From Primorskyibacter flagellatus (GTDB lineage: Bacteria; Pseudomonadota; Alphaproteobacteria; Rhodobacterales; Rhodobacteraceae), in the NCBI RefSeq assembly GCF_900176485.1, contig NZ_FWYD01000020.1, positions 1 to 64,000 on the forward strand: 64,000 nucleotides of DNA, read 5' to 3'. Of this stretch, positions 23,831-33,100 are shown one piece after another (the first letter of the stretch is position 1; each line of letters starts with the position of its first letter). The position numbers and the translations under genes are program-made. Under the pieces are notes generated by a model. The model was not told the origin of the DNA. It ran no database searches and was given only the letters and a program-made list of their open reading frames with translations.

Positions 23831-25047
23831 CCATAGGTACGCCACGGGAACTTATCATCCTGCCAAGCCTCAAGGCGCGTCAGGGAGCGCAGGGCGGGCT
23901 GGTCATGACTCAGAAATACCTAGACGGCGTCGCCGAATATGCCCGAACCTGGCCCGGCCCTGTCACCTCTCTTGTCTACATCGACACTCGCCCGGGCATC
24001 GATATGGATCAAGTCGAGACAGGGCCTGAACTTCCGACATCCAAGCTGGAATTGCGCCCCGAGGACATCAAGGCGTTAGCCGCGCATCTTGAACAGGCCG
24101 CCATCGTGCTGGCGCTTCTCTCACCCTACGAAGCCGAGACCGCAGCTATCTGCCACCGGAACGGTGTCCCTGTTGTATTCGTCAGCGAATACACGCCCCG
24201 GACCGAAATCCAGATCATTGATGCGACGACACCCAATCCGTTGCGCAGGCTGCGACGCAGATTTTATATCCAAGGGGTTGAGCGAAGGCGCCGCCAGATG
24301 CTGCGCGATCTTGCCGCCGGGCTGCAATGCAGCGGCACGCCGACTTACGATCTCTACAATTCGATCGCACCCAATCCAATGCTGTTCTTCGACAACCGGG
24401 TGCCGGCAGCGGATGTCATCGACGACGGCGCCCTGAAGGTTAAATGCGCCCGGATGGCCTCGGGCGCGCCTCTGCGGCTGGTCTTTGGCGGACGGATCAC
24501 GGCAATGAAGGGCGTGCTTGAATTGCCGCGCGTGGCCAAGGCGCTTGACCGGCACGGCGTGCCCTACCAGATGGATATCTACGGCAGCGGCGATCTGGAG
24601 GAGGCGCTCCGCCGCGAGATCTCACAGGGCGCGCTGTCGGATCGGGTGGCCTTGCATCCCCCGATGGATTTCCGCAGCGGCTGGATTCCCCTGCTGAAAC
24701 GGCAGGCCGATCTCTTCGTGTGCTGCCACCCCCAGGGCGACCCCTCGAGCACCTATCCCGAAGTCATGTCCTGCGGCGTGCCGATCGTCGGATATGCCAA
24801 CGAAGCCTTTTCCGGAATCGTGCGCGAATCCGGTGCCGGCTGGAGCGTGCCGATGCGTGATGCAACCGCGCTCGCCGCCCAGATCGCCCGGCTTCACAGT
24901 GATCGCGGTGCGTTGCAGGATATGGCCCGGCAAGGGCGTGGGTTCGCGCAAGACCATTGCTTCGAGGCCACTTTCGAAAAACGCACCCAGCACCTGATCA
25001 GGGCCAGTCGGCTGCCCGAGGCCGAGAAGCCCTTGCACATCGCGTGA
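23827..25047 (+). CDS. Glycosyltransferase family 4-like
   Basis: 406 residues of GT-B fold. The C-terminal half carries LRLVFGGRITAMKGVLELPRVAKAL, YQMDIYGSGDLEEALR and the PSSTYPEVMSCGVPIVGYANEAF segment, in which the family's E-x7-E motif is present as E...E. The N-terminal half is less conserved. It overlaps the GT61 gene by 4 bp (ATGA) and is followed 16 bp later by the YdcF-like gene. It is a retaining transferase by family, with unknown donor, probably for the exopolysaccharide. Confidence 0.78.
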   Translation: MTIGTPRELIILPSLKARQGAQGGLVMTQKYLDGVAEYARTWPGPVTSLVYIDTRPGIDMDQVETGPELPTSKLELRPEDIKALAAHLEQAAIVLALLSPYEAETAAICHRNGVPVVFVSEYTPRTEIQIIDATTPNPLRRLRRRFYIQGVERRRRQMLRDLAAGLQCSGTPTYDLYNSIAPNPMLFFDNRVPAADVIDDGALKVKCARMASGAPLRLVFGGRITAMKGVLELPRVAKALDRHGVPYQMDIYGSGDLEEALRREISQGALSDRVALHPPMDFRSGWIPLLKRQADLFVCCHPQGDPSSTYPEVMSCGVPIVGYANEAFSGIVRESGAGWSVPMRDATALAAQIARLHSDRGALQDMARQGRGFAQDHCFEATFEKRTQHLIRASRLPEAEKPLHIA

Positions 25048-25063
25048 CCCGCAGGAGAACCGC

Positions 25064-25855
25064 ATGATCAGATCCCTTCTGGTGTTCATGACGACCCCCT
25101 CGAATTTCATGGTCCTGCTGGTCGTGGCGGGCCTCGCCCTGTTCCTGCTGCGTCTGCGCCGCCTGGGATTTTCGGCCCTCGTGCTGGGCACAGCGGGACT
25201 ACTCGTCTTCGGCTATACCTCGGCAAACGAGTTGCTGCTGGCTCCGCTGGTGTCACGCTTTCCAGCCATGGCTCTGGAAGAGGCGCCAGAGCCTTTCGGC
25301 ATCGTTCTCGTGGGCGGCGGTGTCAACGAGGTGCATGCTCAGCGCACGGGTGCGCTGATGGAGTTGACGGAAGACGGGGATGCGATACCTATTGCCGCCC
25401 TGCTGGCCCGCCGCTTTCCCGCTGCGCGGATCATCGTAAGTTCTGGCAGCGGCGCCAGCGGCCCCCCTGCCCCGCTACGCCAGGCCGACGGGATGCGACG
25501 CATCTTGCTGGAATTCGGCGTTGCGGATGACAGGATCGACGTCGAGGGCGACTCTGGCAGCACGTTCGAACGCGTGCGCAATTCCATCGCGCTGATCGGG
25601 GAGGACAAGGACGAAACATGGTGGGTTCTGAGCTCGGCTCACCGGATGCCCCGCGTGATCGGCACTTTCAGGAAACTTGGGATGGACCCGGTGCCCTACC
25701 CGGTCGACTTCCGGTGGATTCCGCCATTCGATCCCTTCTACACCTATCGCTTCACCGACGGGCTGCAGCTGACGGACCTCGCAGTCAAGGAATGGCTGGG
25801 GCTGGCATCCTACTGGTATCAGGGCAGGACGGCGTCCTATTTCCCCGCCCCCTGA
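25064..25855 (+). CDS. YdcF/ElyC-like DUF218 membrane protein
   Basis: 263 residues: two N-terminal membrane segments (about 15-30 and 36-54) and a periplasmic DUF218 domain with IVLVGGGVNE, IIVSSGSG, GDSGSTFERVRNSI and WVLSSAHRMPRVIGTFRKLG. ElyC and SanA of this family affect envelope polysaccharide and peptidoglycan biogenesis. As the last gene of a glycosyltransferase operon it may handle a lipid-linked glycan intermediate. A GGAG Shine-Dalgarno site precedes the ATG at 25064. Confidence 0.78.
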   Translation: MIRSLLVFMTTPSNFMVLLVVAGLALFLLRLRRLGFSALVLGTAGLLVFGYTSANELLLAPLVSRFPAMALEEAPEPFGIVLVGGGVNEVHAQRTGALMELTEDGDAIPIAALLARRFPAARIIVSSGSGASGPPAPLRQADGMRRILLEFGVADDRIDVEGDSGSTFERVRNSIALIGEDKDETWWVLSSAHRMPRVIGTFRKLGMDPVPYPVDFRWIPPFDPFYTYRFTDGLQLTDLAVKEWLGLASYWYQGRTASYFPAP

Positions 25856-25933
25856 CCCAGTGAAATCGACAATCCGCCCGGCCAAGTCGGGCGATATGTT
25901 CGGTGCTGCCACAAAAGCGTGCTCCGGCCTCGT

Positions 25934-25966
25934 GCCTTTGTTTGCGCGAGCGGCGCAAACAAAGGC
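25934..25966. terminator. Strong hairpin between ydcF-like gene and repA
   Basis: GCCTTTGTTTGCGC (25934-25947) pairs perfectly with GCGCAAACAAAGGC (25953-25966) across a 5-nt loop. It lies between the convergent 3' ends of the YdcF-like gene and repA. There is no adjacent T-run, but a 14-bp perfect stem in this position fits a bidirectional terminator. A role in replication or partition is also possible because the candidate parS is 16 bp further on. Confidence 0.6.
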
Positions 25967-25981
25967 AACGTATGACCACGC

Positions 25982-25997
25982 ATTTCGCACGCGAAAT
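25982..25997. promoter_or_regulatory. parS: Candidate parS site, left
   Basis: The 16-bp palindrome ATTTCGCACGCGAAAT has 7-bp arms. Its 14-bp core TTTCGC-AC-GCGAAA is the exact reverse complement of the core at 30043-30056. Together the two sites bracket the repA-parA-parB module. ParB-type proteins bind 14-16-bp palindromes of this kind, but binding here is inferred. Confidence 0.6.
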
Positions 25998-26071
25998 TTT
26001 TAATATTATAGCATTGATATAAAACGTTATTTTGAGATTCTTGGCGGAAACCTTAAAGCATAAGCTAGAGT

Positions 26072-27076
26072 TCAGCACGCACTGCCACGTTTCTTCACCC
26101 AGCCCAGAAAGGCGCGGTCGGGGGATTTCAGGCGGGGTGCGCCGGAGGCTATCCAGACGGCCTGCCATTGGGCCTCAAGCGCATAGACATCAAGACCGGG
26201 CATGAGCGTGCGCGCGACCGCAAGCGTCTCGGGGGCAAGCTGCGGGGCGCGGGCGGCGGGTTCTATCACGGTGGCCATGGGCCGCACGCAGATCATGTCA
26301 CCCTCTTCCTCGGTCAGCGTGTAATCGGGCAGGTGCGCATCGCGGATGATCTCGCGCAGCATCGCGCGGAACACCCTTCGCGGGCTTGCCGAGCCGGACT
26401 TCTTGCACAACGTCTCGACCGACACCCGCCATTCCGGCTGCCGTCCGCAATGCTTGCGGCAAAGCTCGTAGATCCGACGTTCCAGCGGGCGGCGCAGGGT
26501 GAAATAGTCCCGGCTGAGCGTCAGCACGGATTTCGACAGCACCGCGCGGTAAAGCCATTCCGACAGCGTCACCGCCACGCTGACCATGCGGCCCCCACGG
26601 GTGCGGCGGACGATCTCCCAGCTTTCGATCAGGCCGAAACCGGTGGTGACTTCAAAAGGGTCCGTCTTTGGCCCGGTGGTGATATTGGTGGTGACGCGCG
26701 TGCCGGCCAGCCGCTCGAACGCATCGCGCAGCCGCCGGTAGCCATCACCGGAGGTCTCGCGCCCCGTGGCCAGCAGCAGATCATGCGCGGTCAGCGTCAG
26801 CGTGCGATGGGTGGGCCGTCCGGCATTGAGCGCCGCCATAAGCTGGGAGATACAGAAAATCAGGATATCGGCATCGAAGATCGTCGCCCTGCCCTTGACC
26901 GAGGGCGTGACCGTCACTTCGATATCGTTGTGGCGGTATTCGATGATGCGGCGATCGGGGCGCGTGGACAGCGAGAACAGCGGATGCTCCATCGAAGCAA
27001 GGTCGTGTTTGGGGACCGCCGCGAAAAAATCGCATACGAAAAAATCACCCGCCGCCTGTGGGGATCCGGTGTTCAC
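26072..27076 (-). CDS. repA: Plasmid replication initiator, RepA/RPA family
   Basis: The 334-residue protein matches the replication initiator protein A family (Pfam RPA). It has FVCDFFAAVPKHDLASMEHPLFSLSTRPDRR, then IEVTVTPSVKGRATIFDADILIFC, YRRLRDAFERLAGTRVTTNI, DYFTLRRPLERRIYELCRKHCG and VKKRG near the end. These initiators bind iterons at the plasmid origin. The gene is divergent from parA, and the 477-bp gap between them contains three iterons, a palindrome and an AT-rich stretch. The arrangement fits the roseobacter RepA compatibility group. Repression of repA by its own product through the iterons is likely but not shown. Confidence 0.88.
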   Translation of the reverse strand: MNTGSPQAAGDFFVCDFFAAVPKHDLASMEHPLFSLSTRPDRRIIEYRHNDIEVTVTPSVKGRATIFDADILIFCISQLMAALNAGRPTHRTLTLTAHDLLLATGRETSGDGYRRLRDAFERLAGTRVTTNITTGPKTDPFEVTTGFGLIESWEIVRRTRGGRMVSVAVTLSEWLYRAVLSKSVLTLSRDYFTLRRPLERRIYELCRKHCGRQPEWRVSVETLCKKSGSASPRRVFRAMLREIIRDAHLPDYTLTEEEGDMICVRPMATVIEPAARAPQLAPETLAVARTLMPGLDVYALEAQWQAVWIASGAPRLKSPDRAFLGWVKKRGSAC

Positions 27077-27250
27077 CGCCGCCTTGCCGCGCAGTCGCGA
27101 CTCCGGTTTTCATCTGCCATGCTCTGCTCGCTCTCGTACCTGGCGCTTTTTTCCCGTGGTCCGGAAACCTAGGGGCGCTCTTCGGTGTTTCAGTGACACC
27201 CACATTAGAAAGACCGCGCGATTCTGTCCACAAGCACGGCCGCCGGAATC

Positions 27251-27316
27251 GTGGGACCGGAGTCACCTGAGCGTGGGATCAGAGTCGCCTTTTCGTGGCA
27301 TCAGAGTCACCGTACC
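27251..27316 (+). repeat. oriV: Three tandem 22-bp iterons (replication origin)
   Basis: Three direct repeats of 22 bp begin at 27251, 27273 and 27295, with consensus GTGGNATCAGAGTCNCC plus about 5 variable bases. The first copy reads GGACCGG where the others read GRATCAG. A degenerate fourth half (TTATCAGAG) follows at 27318. Their place next to repA, with an AT-rich stretch downstream, marks the probable origin. Confidence 0.85.
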
Positions 27317-27349
27317 TTTATCAGAGAGGCAAAACTATCTTTAAAACAG

Positions 27350-27366
27350 GGGTTTACGGTAAACCC
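27350..27366. promoter_or_regulatory. 17-bp palindrome in the origin region
   Basis: GGGTTTAC-G-GTAAACCC is a perfect palindrome 33 bp beyond the last iteron. It is followed by an AT-rich stretch (about 27376-27412) that could be the unwinding element. It may bind RepA dimers or be an operator. Confidence 0.5.
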
Positions 27367-27477
27367 TCTGATCCTGTAACCTATAAATAACCAAATAATA
27401 ACTAAGAAGCGCCTTTAAGCGGTCCTGCTCATAGTTGGGACACACCCAGGCAAGCTATTGAATTTGCATAGAACCCC

Positions 27478-27486
27478 TGTGGATGA
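27478..27486 (-). promoter_or_regulatory. Possible DnaA box
   Basis: On the minus strand it reads TCATCCACA, an 8 of 9 match to TTATCCACA. It lies between the AT-rich stretch and parA. A weaker match (TGTCCACA) is near 27226. Confidence 0.4.
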
Positions 27487-27507
27487 GCAATGTTTTCTTG
27501 CATGTAA

Positions 27508-27537
27508 CGTGTTTTGCGGTATCTTGTAGAAAACACG
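27508..27537. promoter_or_regulatory. Inverted repeat upstream of parA
   Basis: CGTGTTTT (27508-27515) and AAAACACG (27530-27537) are perfect 8-bp arms with a 14-nt spacer, ending 16 bp before the parA start. The position suits a ParA/ParB autoregulatory operator. The AGAGGG Shine-Dalgarno site lies just after it. Confidence 0.5.
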
Positions 27538-27553
27538 GCATATCGAGAGGGTC

Positions 27554-28969
27554 ATGAGCAGTACATCCTCCCCCCCACCCTATTTTAGAATCGCACCGGA
27601 TGCTGCGATGTCGGCAATGGAAGACCCGGTCAGAACCACGGATTTCGCCGAGATCGCCGAGGCCTGCCTGCGTGGACGCAGCGACCTGGCCGGGCGCGGC
27701 ATGAATCCGGACGGCTCCAAAACGCTACGGCTGTTTTCCACATGGGAGATCACCAAGTATCTCATCCCCGTGGCGCCTGCGCATTTCCGGCGCGTGCTTC
27801 GGGCCCATCCCGAACTGCCCCAGGGCCAGTCGGAAACCGATGGCGGCGCCAAATGGTTCACCTTCAGCGAGGTGTTGCAGCTTCGGACGCATTTCGGGGC
27901 GGAAGGGTCCAAGGCCAAGGAATACCTGCCCTACCGACCCAAAGGGTTGCCGGCCAAGACCGTTGCAGTGGCGAATTTCAAGGGCGGCGTCGGCAAGACA
28001 TCCACTGCGGCGCATCTGGCCATGTCGGCAGCGCTGGACGGGTACAAGGTGCTGGTGATCGATCTGGACAGCCAGGGATCGATGACCTCAATCCTGAACG
28101 GGCAGGTGGCCGATGAATGGCAGACCGTCTTTCCGATGATTGCCAGGCATTACGCGGAATACCTGCGGGCCGAGAACCAGCGACGCCTTGACCGCGGAGA
28201 AGCCCCCCTGCCCCTGGACGACACGCTGAGCGAGGCGCTGGACATAGATCCTGCCGATCTTGTCCGGCCCACGCACTGGCCGAATATCGACCTGATCGGC
28301 GCACAGCTCAATCTCTATTGGTCAGAGTTCCAGATCCCGGTCTGGCGCATGGCCGGGCGCAGCTGGAAGCTTTGGGATGCGCTGAGCGAGACGCTGGAGA
28401 CCAGCGGGCTGCTCGACAGCTATGATCTCGTGGTGCTCGATACACCGCCGGCACTTGGCTATCTGACGATCAACGGGTTGGCGGCGGCGGATATCCTGAT
28501 CGTGCCCACCGGTGCCTCTTTCGTCGAGTTTGACAGCACCGGACGGTTCTTCGACATGCTGCATGCCGCCTTTCAGTCGATCGAGGAAGGCGAGAACATG
28601 GCGGCACGCGCCTTGGGGCGCCCCGAACTGCGTTTTGAATGGGATGCGGTGCAAACCGTGATCACCCGCTTCGATTCCAGTCAGCAGGCAGAGATGGCCG
28701 GGCTGATGCAGACCTATCTGGGCCACCGCCTGTCGCCTTTCCGGCAGGATTATACCGCGTTGATCGGACAGGCCGGCGAGCGGGTCCACGGGATCTACGA
28801 GGCCGATTACCGCGACTTCAACCGTGACACCTATGCGCGGGGGCGCGCGGCCTTCGACGAGACCTATGCAGCGTTCAAGCGGCTTCTTGTGGGCAGTTGG
28901 CGTCGGGATGAACTGGCCCGGGAGAAAGAGGGCAGGGCGGCGCGGGATGCGGCTCTGAACGCGGGTTAG
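27554..28969 (+). CDS. parA: Plasmid partition ATPase ParA (RepA-type)
   Basis: The 471-residue protein has an N-terminal extension with a helix-turn-helix-like region (about 55-125, TWEITKYLIPVAPAHFRRVL), as in plasmid type Ia ParA. The deviant Walker A follows, FKGGVGKTS (Lys143 and Lys148), then VIDLDSQGSMTS, and Walker B LVVLDTPPALGY. Type Ia ParA proteins both segregate the plasmid and repress the par operon through the N-terminal domain. It is 28 bp upstream of parB. It probably drives positioning of the ParB-parS complex on the nucleoid. Confidence 0.92.
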   Translation: MSSTSSPPPYFRIAPDAAMSAMEDPVRTTDFAEIAEACLRGRSDLAGRGMNPDGSKTLRLFSTWEITKYLIPVAPAHFRRVLRAHPELPQGQSETDGGAKWFTFSEVLQLRTHFGAEGSKAKEYLPYRPKGLPAKTVAVANFKGGVGKTSTAAHLAMSAALDGYKVLVIDLDSQGSMTSILNGQVADEWQTVFPMIARHYAEYLRAENQRRLDRGEAPLPLDDTLSEALDIDPADLVRPTHWPNIDLIGAQLNLYWSEFQIPVWRMAGRSWKLWDALSETLETSGLLDSYDLVVLDTPPALGYLTINGLAAADILIVPTGASFVEFDSTGRFFDMLHAAFQSIEEGENMAARALGRPELRFEWDAVQTVITRFDSSQQAEMAGLMQTYLGHRLSPFRQDYTALIGQAGERVHGIYEADYRDFNRDTYARGRAAFDETYAAFKRLLVGSWRRDELAREKEGRAARDAALNAG

Positions 28970-28997
28970 GGCCTGCATATACAGGAGGAACGGGATC

Positions 28998-29987
28998 ATG
29001 GCGAAACGCAGGCGGCTGGAACCGGCCAATCCGGCAATCGGGCAGCAGGGGCTGGAGACCAAGGGCTACGTGAATGGCTGGGCCGGGTCGCGACGCCGGG
29101 CGGCCCCGATTGCCGATGTTGCGGATGATGCGGCGGGGCAGGCGGCCTTCGAGGAGGTCGCAGGCGCGCTGCAATCGGCACGCGAGGAGGGGCGGCTGAT
29201 CCAGCACATTCCTCTGAACGAAATCCGGCGCGATCATCTGCTGCGCGATCGCCTTACGCTCGATGAAGAAGAAATGGCTGCGCTGGAGGCGAGTATCGCG
29301 AGCCGGGGCCAGCAAACCCCGGTGGAACTGGTGGCGCTGCCTGCGGGTGGTTACGGGCTGATCTCGGGGCTGCGACGGGTCGAGGCGCTGCGCAGGCTGG
29401 GGCAGGGGACGGTGCTGGCGCTGGTACGTGCGCCCGAAAGCTCCGAAGCCGCCTATCTGGCCATGGTCGAGGAAAACGAGATCCGGGCCAACCTGTCCTT
29501 TTACGAACGCGCCCGGGTCGCGGCAGAGGCCGCAGGCATCGGGGTCTACCCCTCGCCAAAGGCCGCGGTACAGGCGCTTTTTGCGCATGCCAGTGCCTCG
29601 AAAAGATCCAAGATCCAGTCTTTCGTAACGCTGCATGAGGCGCTAGGACCCGCTTTGCATTTCCCGGAGACCATCCCCGAAAAGCTGGGCCTGGCGTTGG
29701 TCAAGGCCATCGACACAGTGCCTGCCTTCGGGGTGCGGTTGCGCGACAGTTTGCGCAAGACCGCCGCGACAGATGCTGCGGCAGAGCGAGCGGCGCTGGA
29801 ACGTGCGCTGACGCGGGCCGAGGGCAAGGCGGCAGACAGGAAGGCTTCTTCCGGCCCGCGAGGCGAGGAAGTGGCGCAGGGTCTGTTTCTCGAAGCTGCG
29901 CGCGGAAAGATCGTGCTGCGGGGGGAGGGGCTGAATGCCGGCCTGGTGGAAGATCTGCGGAGTTGGCTGGCTGAACGCGAAGCCTGA
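28998..29987 (+). CDS. parB: Plasmid partition protein ParB
   Basis: 329 residues. ParB/RepB N-terminal nuclease-like domain (about 65-160) with IPLNEIRRDHLL, IASRGQQTPVELV, GGYGLISGLRRVEALRRLG and VEENEIRANLSFYERARVA, followed by a helix-turn-helix region (about 175-235) with KSKIQSFV-like spacing. A Shine-Dalgarno AGGAGG precedes the ATG by 9 nt. It should bind the parS palindrome just downstream (30042-30057) and the one beyond repA, and work with ParA. Confidence 0.9.
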   Translation: MAKRRRLEPANPAIGQQGLETKGYVNGWAGSRRRAAPIADVADDAAGQAAFEEVAGALQSAREEGRLIQHIPLNEIRRDHLLRDRLTLDEEEMAALEASIASRGQQTPVELVALPAGGYGLISGLRRVEALRRLGQGTVLALVRAPESSEAAYLAMVEENEIRANLSFYERARVAAEAAGIGVYPSPKAAVQALFAHASASKRSKIQSFVTLHEALGPALHFPETIPEKLGLALVKAIDTVPAFGVRLRDSLRKTAATDAAAERAALERALTRAEGKAADRKASSGPRGEEVAQGLFLEAARGKIVLRGEGLNAGLVEDLRSWLAEREA

Positions 29988-30041
29988 ATTTCCCGAGAAA
30001 ATTCAGAAAAGTTAAACAAAAACAATATTTTGAAATATGGT

Positions 30042-30057
30042 GTTTCGCGTGCGAAAC
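30042..30057. promoter_or_regulatory. parS: Candidate parS site, right
   Basis: The 16-bp palindrome GTTTCGCGTGCGAAAC has 7-bp arms and lies 55 bp downstream of parB. Its 14-bp core equals that at 25983-25996 on the opposite strand. Confidence 0.65.
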
Positions 30058-30067
30058 GACAGATAAT

Positions 30068-30095
30068 CCGGTCGCCGCTTCGCTGCGGCGACCGG
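30068..30095. terminator. GC-rich hairpin after parB
   Basis: CCGGTCGCCGC (30068-30078) and GCGGCGACCGG (30085-30095) form an 11-bp perfect stem with a 6-nt loop between convergent parB and the RTX gene. No T-run follows, so termination efficiency is uncertain. Confidence 0.6.
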
Positions 30096-30104
30096 GTCTG
30101 ACGA

Positions 30105-33100
30105 TCAGACGAGGAAATCGGCGAACCGATCGTAGATCAGGTCCGAGGCCGTGCCGAAGATATCGCTGACATTCTGTTCGACCTCTGCCATGGTGACGTC
30201 GCGAAGCAGGATGTAATTGCCATTGTAGGAAATAACGGCATCGTCGTCCCGCTCAGAAAGGGTGATGCCTCTGAACCCCCGGAAGCCGTTATCGACATCA
30301 CCAAGCACGAGCTTGTCCGTGCCAACCTGGAAGTCAGTGATGACATCGCCCCAGTCGCGCCCGTCAACGGCGAAAACGAAGACATCCTCGACATTGGCAC
30401 CCGCGCCGCCGGTCAGGGTGTCTTCGCCCCATCCACCTTCGATCTGGTCGCTGTCTTGCCCGCCATCGATGACGTCATCGTCACTGCCGCCTCTGAGCCA
30501 GTCCTGGCCGGTTCCGCCCAGGATCGTGTCATTTCCAAGCCCGCCATATGCCAGGTCCCGGTCCGCTCCGGTATTGATGACATCGGCGCCTTCATGGCCG
30601 CAGGCGATGTCGATGCCAAAGCCGGTCCGGATGGTGTCCTGCCCACCGTAGCCTTTGATCAGGTCATGGCTTGCACCGGTGATAAACTCTTCGCCGATAT
30701 TCGTGCCATTTATCTGGTTAACACTGTTCTCGCCCACCGTGCGTATAGAGGTGCCCGTGCCATTATCGATCTGAAACTCCACCACGTCGGTGGTGTAGTT
30801 GATGGTCAGGGTGGCGCTGCGATTGTTGGATAGCCCAATGACGTCGAAGGAATCGATGTTGCCGGTGATTTCATCGGCGCTCATCAGCGTGTATGTGCCG
30901 TTGGACAGGCCAGAGGTTGCGGACAGGTCGACGACCATATCCGTCAGGGCGAGTTCGATATGGGAATTGACGCGCGGGGCGTCCCCATAGGCGCCGGAGC
31001 GGAACTCGGAAATCGATCCGAGACCGGTGTCGTCGCTCATGAAGACCACTTCGGACCCGGCATCAAAGCTGATGACGCCCAACTGATTGTTGTAGCCGTC
31101 AAAGCCGACCTGGGCATCGGCCCCACGCACCACCAAGCTCTCTCCGGCGCCCAGAGTGAAGTCGCCCCCATCGGCGCTGAGAAGGGCCTGACCGTCATCG
31201 ACGAACAGGTCGACATTGCCAGTAATGGCGCCGGTATTGGCAAAGCGCCCGCCATCCAGTGACACGTTCAGTGTCGCGGCACCGATATGGCCTGTGCCGA
31301 GCCAGAATTGGCCTGCGGAGCTCAGGTTTATGAAACCGCCATCACCGTCCGCGTAGGTGCGTGCTTTGACATCGAGCCGCCCATGCGAGATGTCGAGTTG
31401 CCCGCCATCCCCAAAGCCAAGCGCGCGGATTGTGTTGGTGCCACCATAGACCACCCAGTTGCCGCCCAGATCGACGCCGTCGCCAGCCACTGTGCCAGGC
31501 AGATCTTCGGTGCTCCAGTTGATGCGGTTGTCCCAACGCACCCCATCGCCAATTTCGTTGGGAATGAAGCGCAGCGTCGTCGCGCTAGCGCGCGTGCCAT
31601 CCGATACACCGAAGGCCTCTTGGAAATAGGCGTTGAGCTCGTCGGCTGTTGCCTCATTCTCCTTCAGCCAGTCAACCAGCTCTTCGATTCCGGCATTTGG
31701 GTCGTTGAGGACGATCTTGGCGAGATTGGCAGCGGTGGTCTGATCCAGAAGATTGGTGTCTAAGCCATCGACGTTTTGGTTCTGACTGTCGACAGTGCCG
31801 TACAGAAAGTCGCGCGCACTGTTCCACCCGTAGATGGTGGTATCGTCGTAGAACGGATCTTTTTCGTGTAACACTGCGCCGTTGTTGAATATCTTGTAGT
31901 CTAGTTCTGAGGGATCATTGGGATCGGTCAGATGTGCGACGATGTTGCCATAAAGGGACGAATCCGCGCCTCCATTTCTAATGCCGAGAGACAGGGCGCC
32001 GATCAAGTTAGCGTTTTTGTACGCCGCAGACGTCACCACATTACCAGACAGCAGGGAAAAACCGCCCACCGGACCTTCTCCGTTATAGTCGCCCCCCCTG
32101 ACGGTAACGCCCGCATTGTTGTCGAGGAACAGGTTATCCTCAATAAACCCGCCGCTACGTAGCTGCCCACCAAAAGATGCTGCTTGCGACGATATGTTAT
32201 CCCGGAACGTCATGTCAGCTACGCGCGAGCTGACATAGATATTGTGAGTGTACATGCTCGGTGCTTGCGAGCTGCTTCCATCGTGATTGAAGTCATACCC
32301 TTCCTTCCAGCCGATCTCGGCAAAGGTCGTATGCTCAACCAGTAACCCGTCCACGTCTTGGGCAAAGACTGCAAATGTCCGGTCTTGGTGCGCGCCCCAA
32401 TCTTCCCCGTACTGAGGTTCTTCTTCGCCGATGCTATAGAAGTTCGAGTTACGTACTGTTACTCGATCAACCTGCTGGATCGTGATGGTGCCTTGTTCTG
32501 TTCCCGTGATTGTGTCGAGGATGACGTTGTTGCCGCCTCCCCCGCCACTTCCCTCATACCCAATGATCTCTAGGCTGTCCTTGATGTGCAAATCGTGCAT
32601 TACAATATCGGAGAAGGTATCGCGATGGAGTAACTGCCGTGAATCGATCACCGGCTGATCGCCTTCGCCATAGGAGGTGATCACCACCGGATGCAGAGGA
32701 TCTTCCCCTTGAAGGCTGCGCGGGAACAGTTCGTCGCCGTCAATGTTGTCGTATGTGTATCCTTTCTCGAACCGCAGCCAGTGCGACGATTTCTGTTCAC
32801 TGGTCAACTCTGCCCACAGCATCATGCCGACATCTTCGGCCAATGCCATGTTGGGGTTCGACCCGTATTCGGGATGGTCGACCAGCCATTCGCCGTCAAT
32901 TGCGCCGATCGAAATTCTCTCAAGCGCTGCAATGTCGGACAATGTCAGGGCATCTTCGGAGCCCGAGACATAGACTTCACGGTGATTGTCGCCGGTTTCG
33001 ATGACCAGTTCACCATTGGCATCGGTTTCCAGCATGTAGTGGTCCGCACCGGTGCCCCAGCCTGCCTCCTGTGAGGGTTCGGTGACTTGCAGATTCGCGG

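Noticed and set aside
27251-27316. The tandem repeats as a CRISPR array.
   Set aside because: Units of 22 bp are directly adjacent without spacers and lie next to repA, so they are iterons. No cas gene is present.
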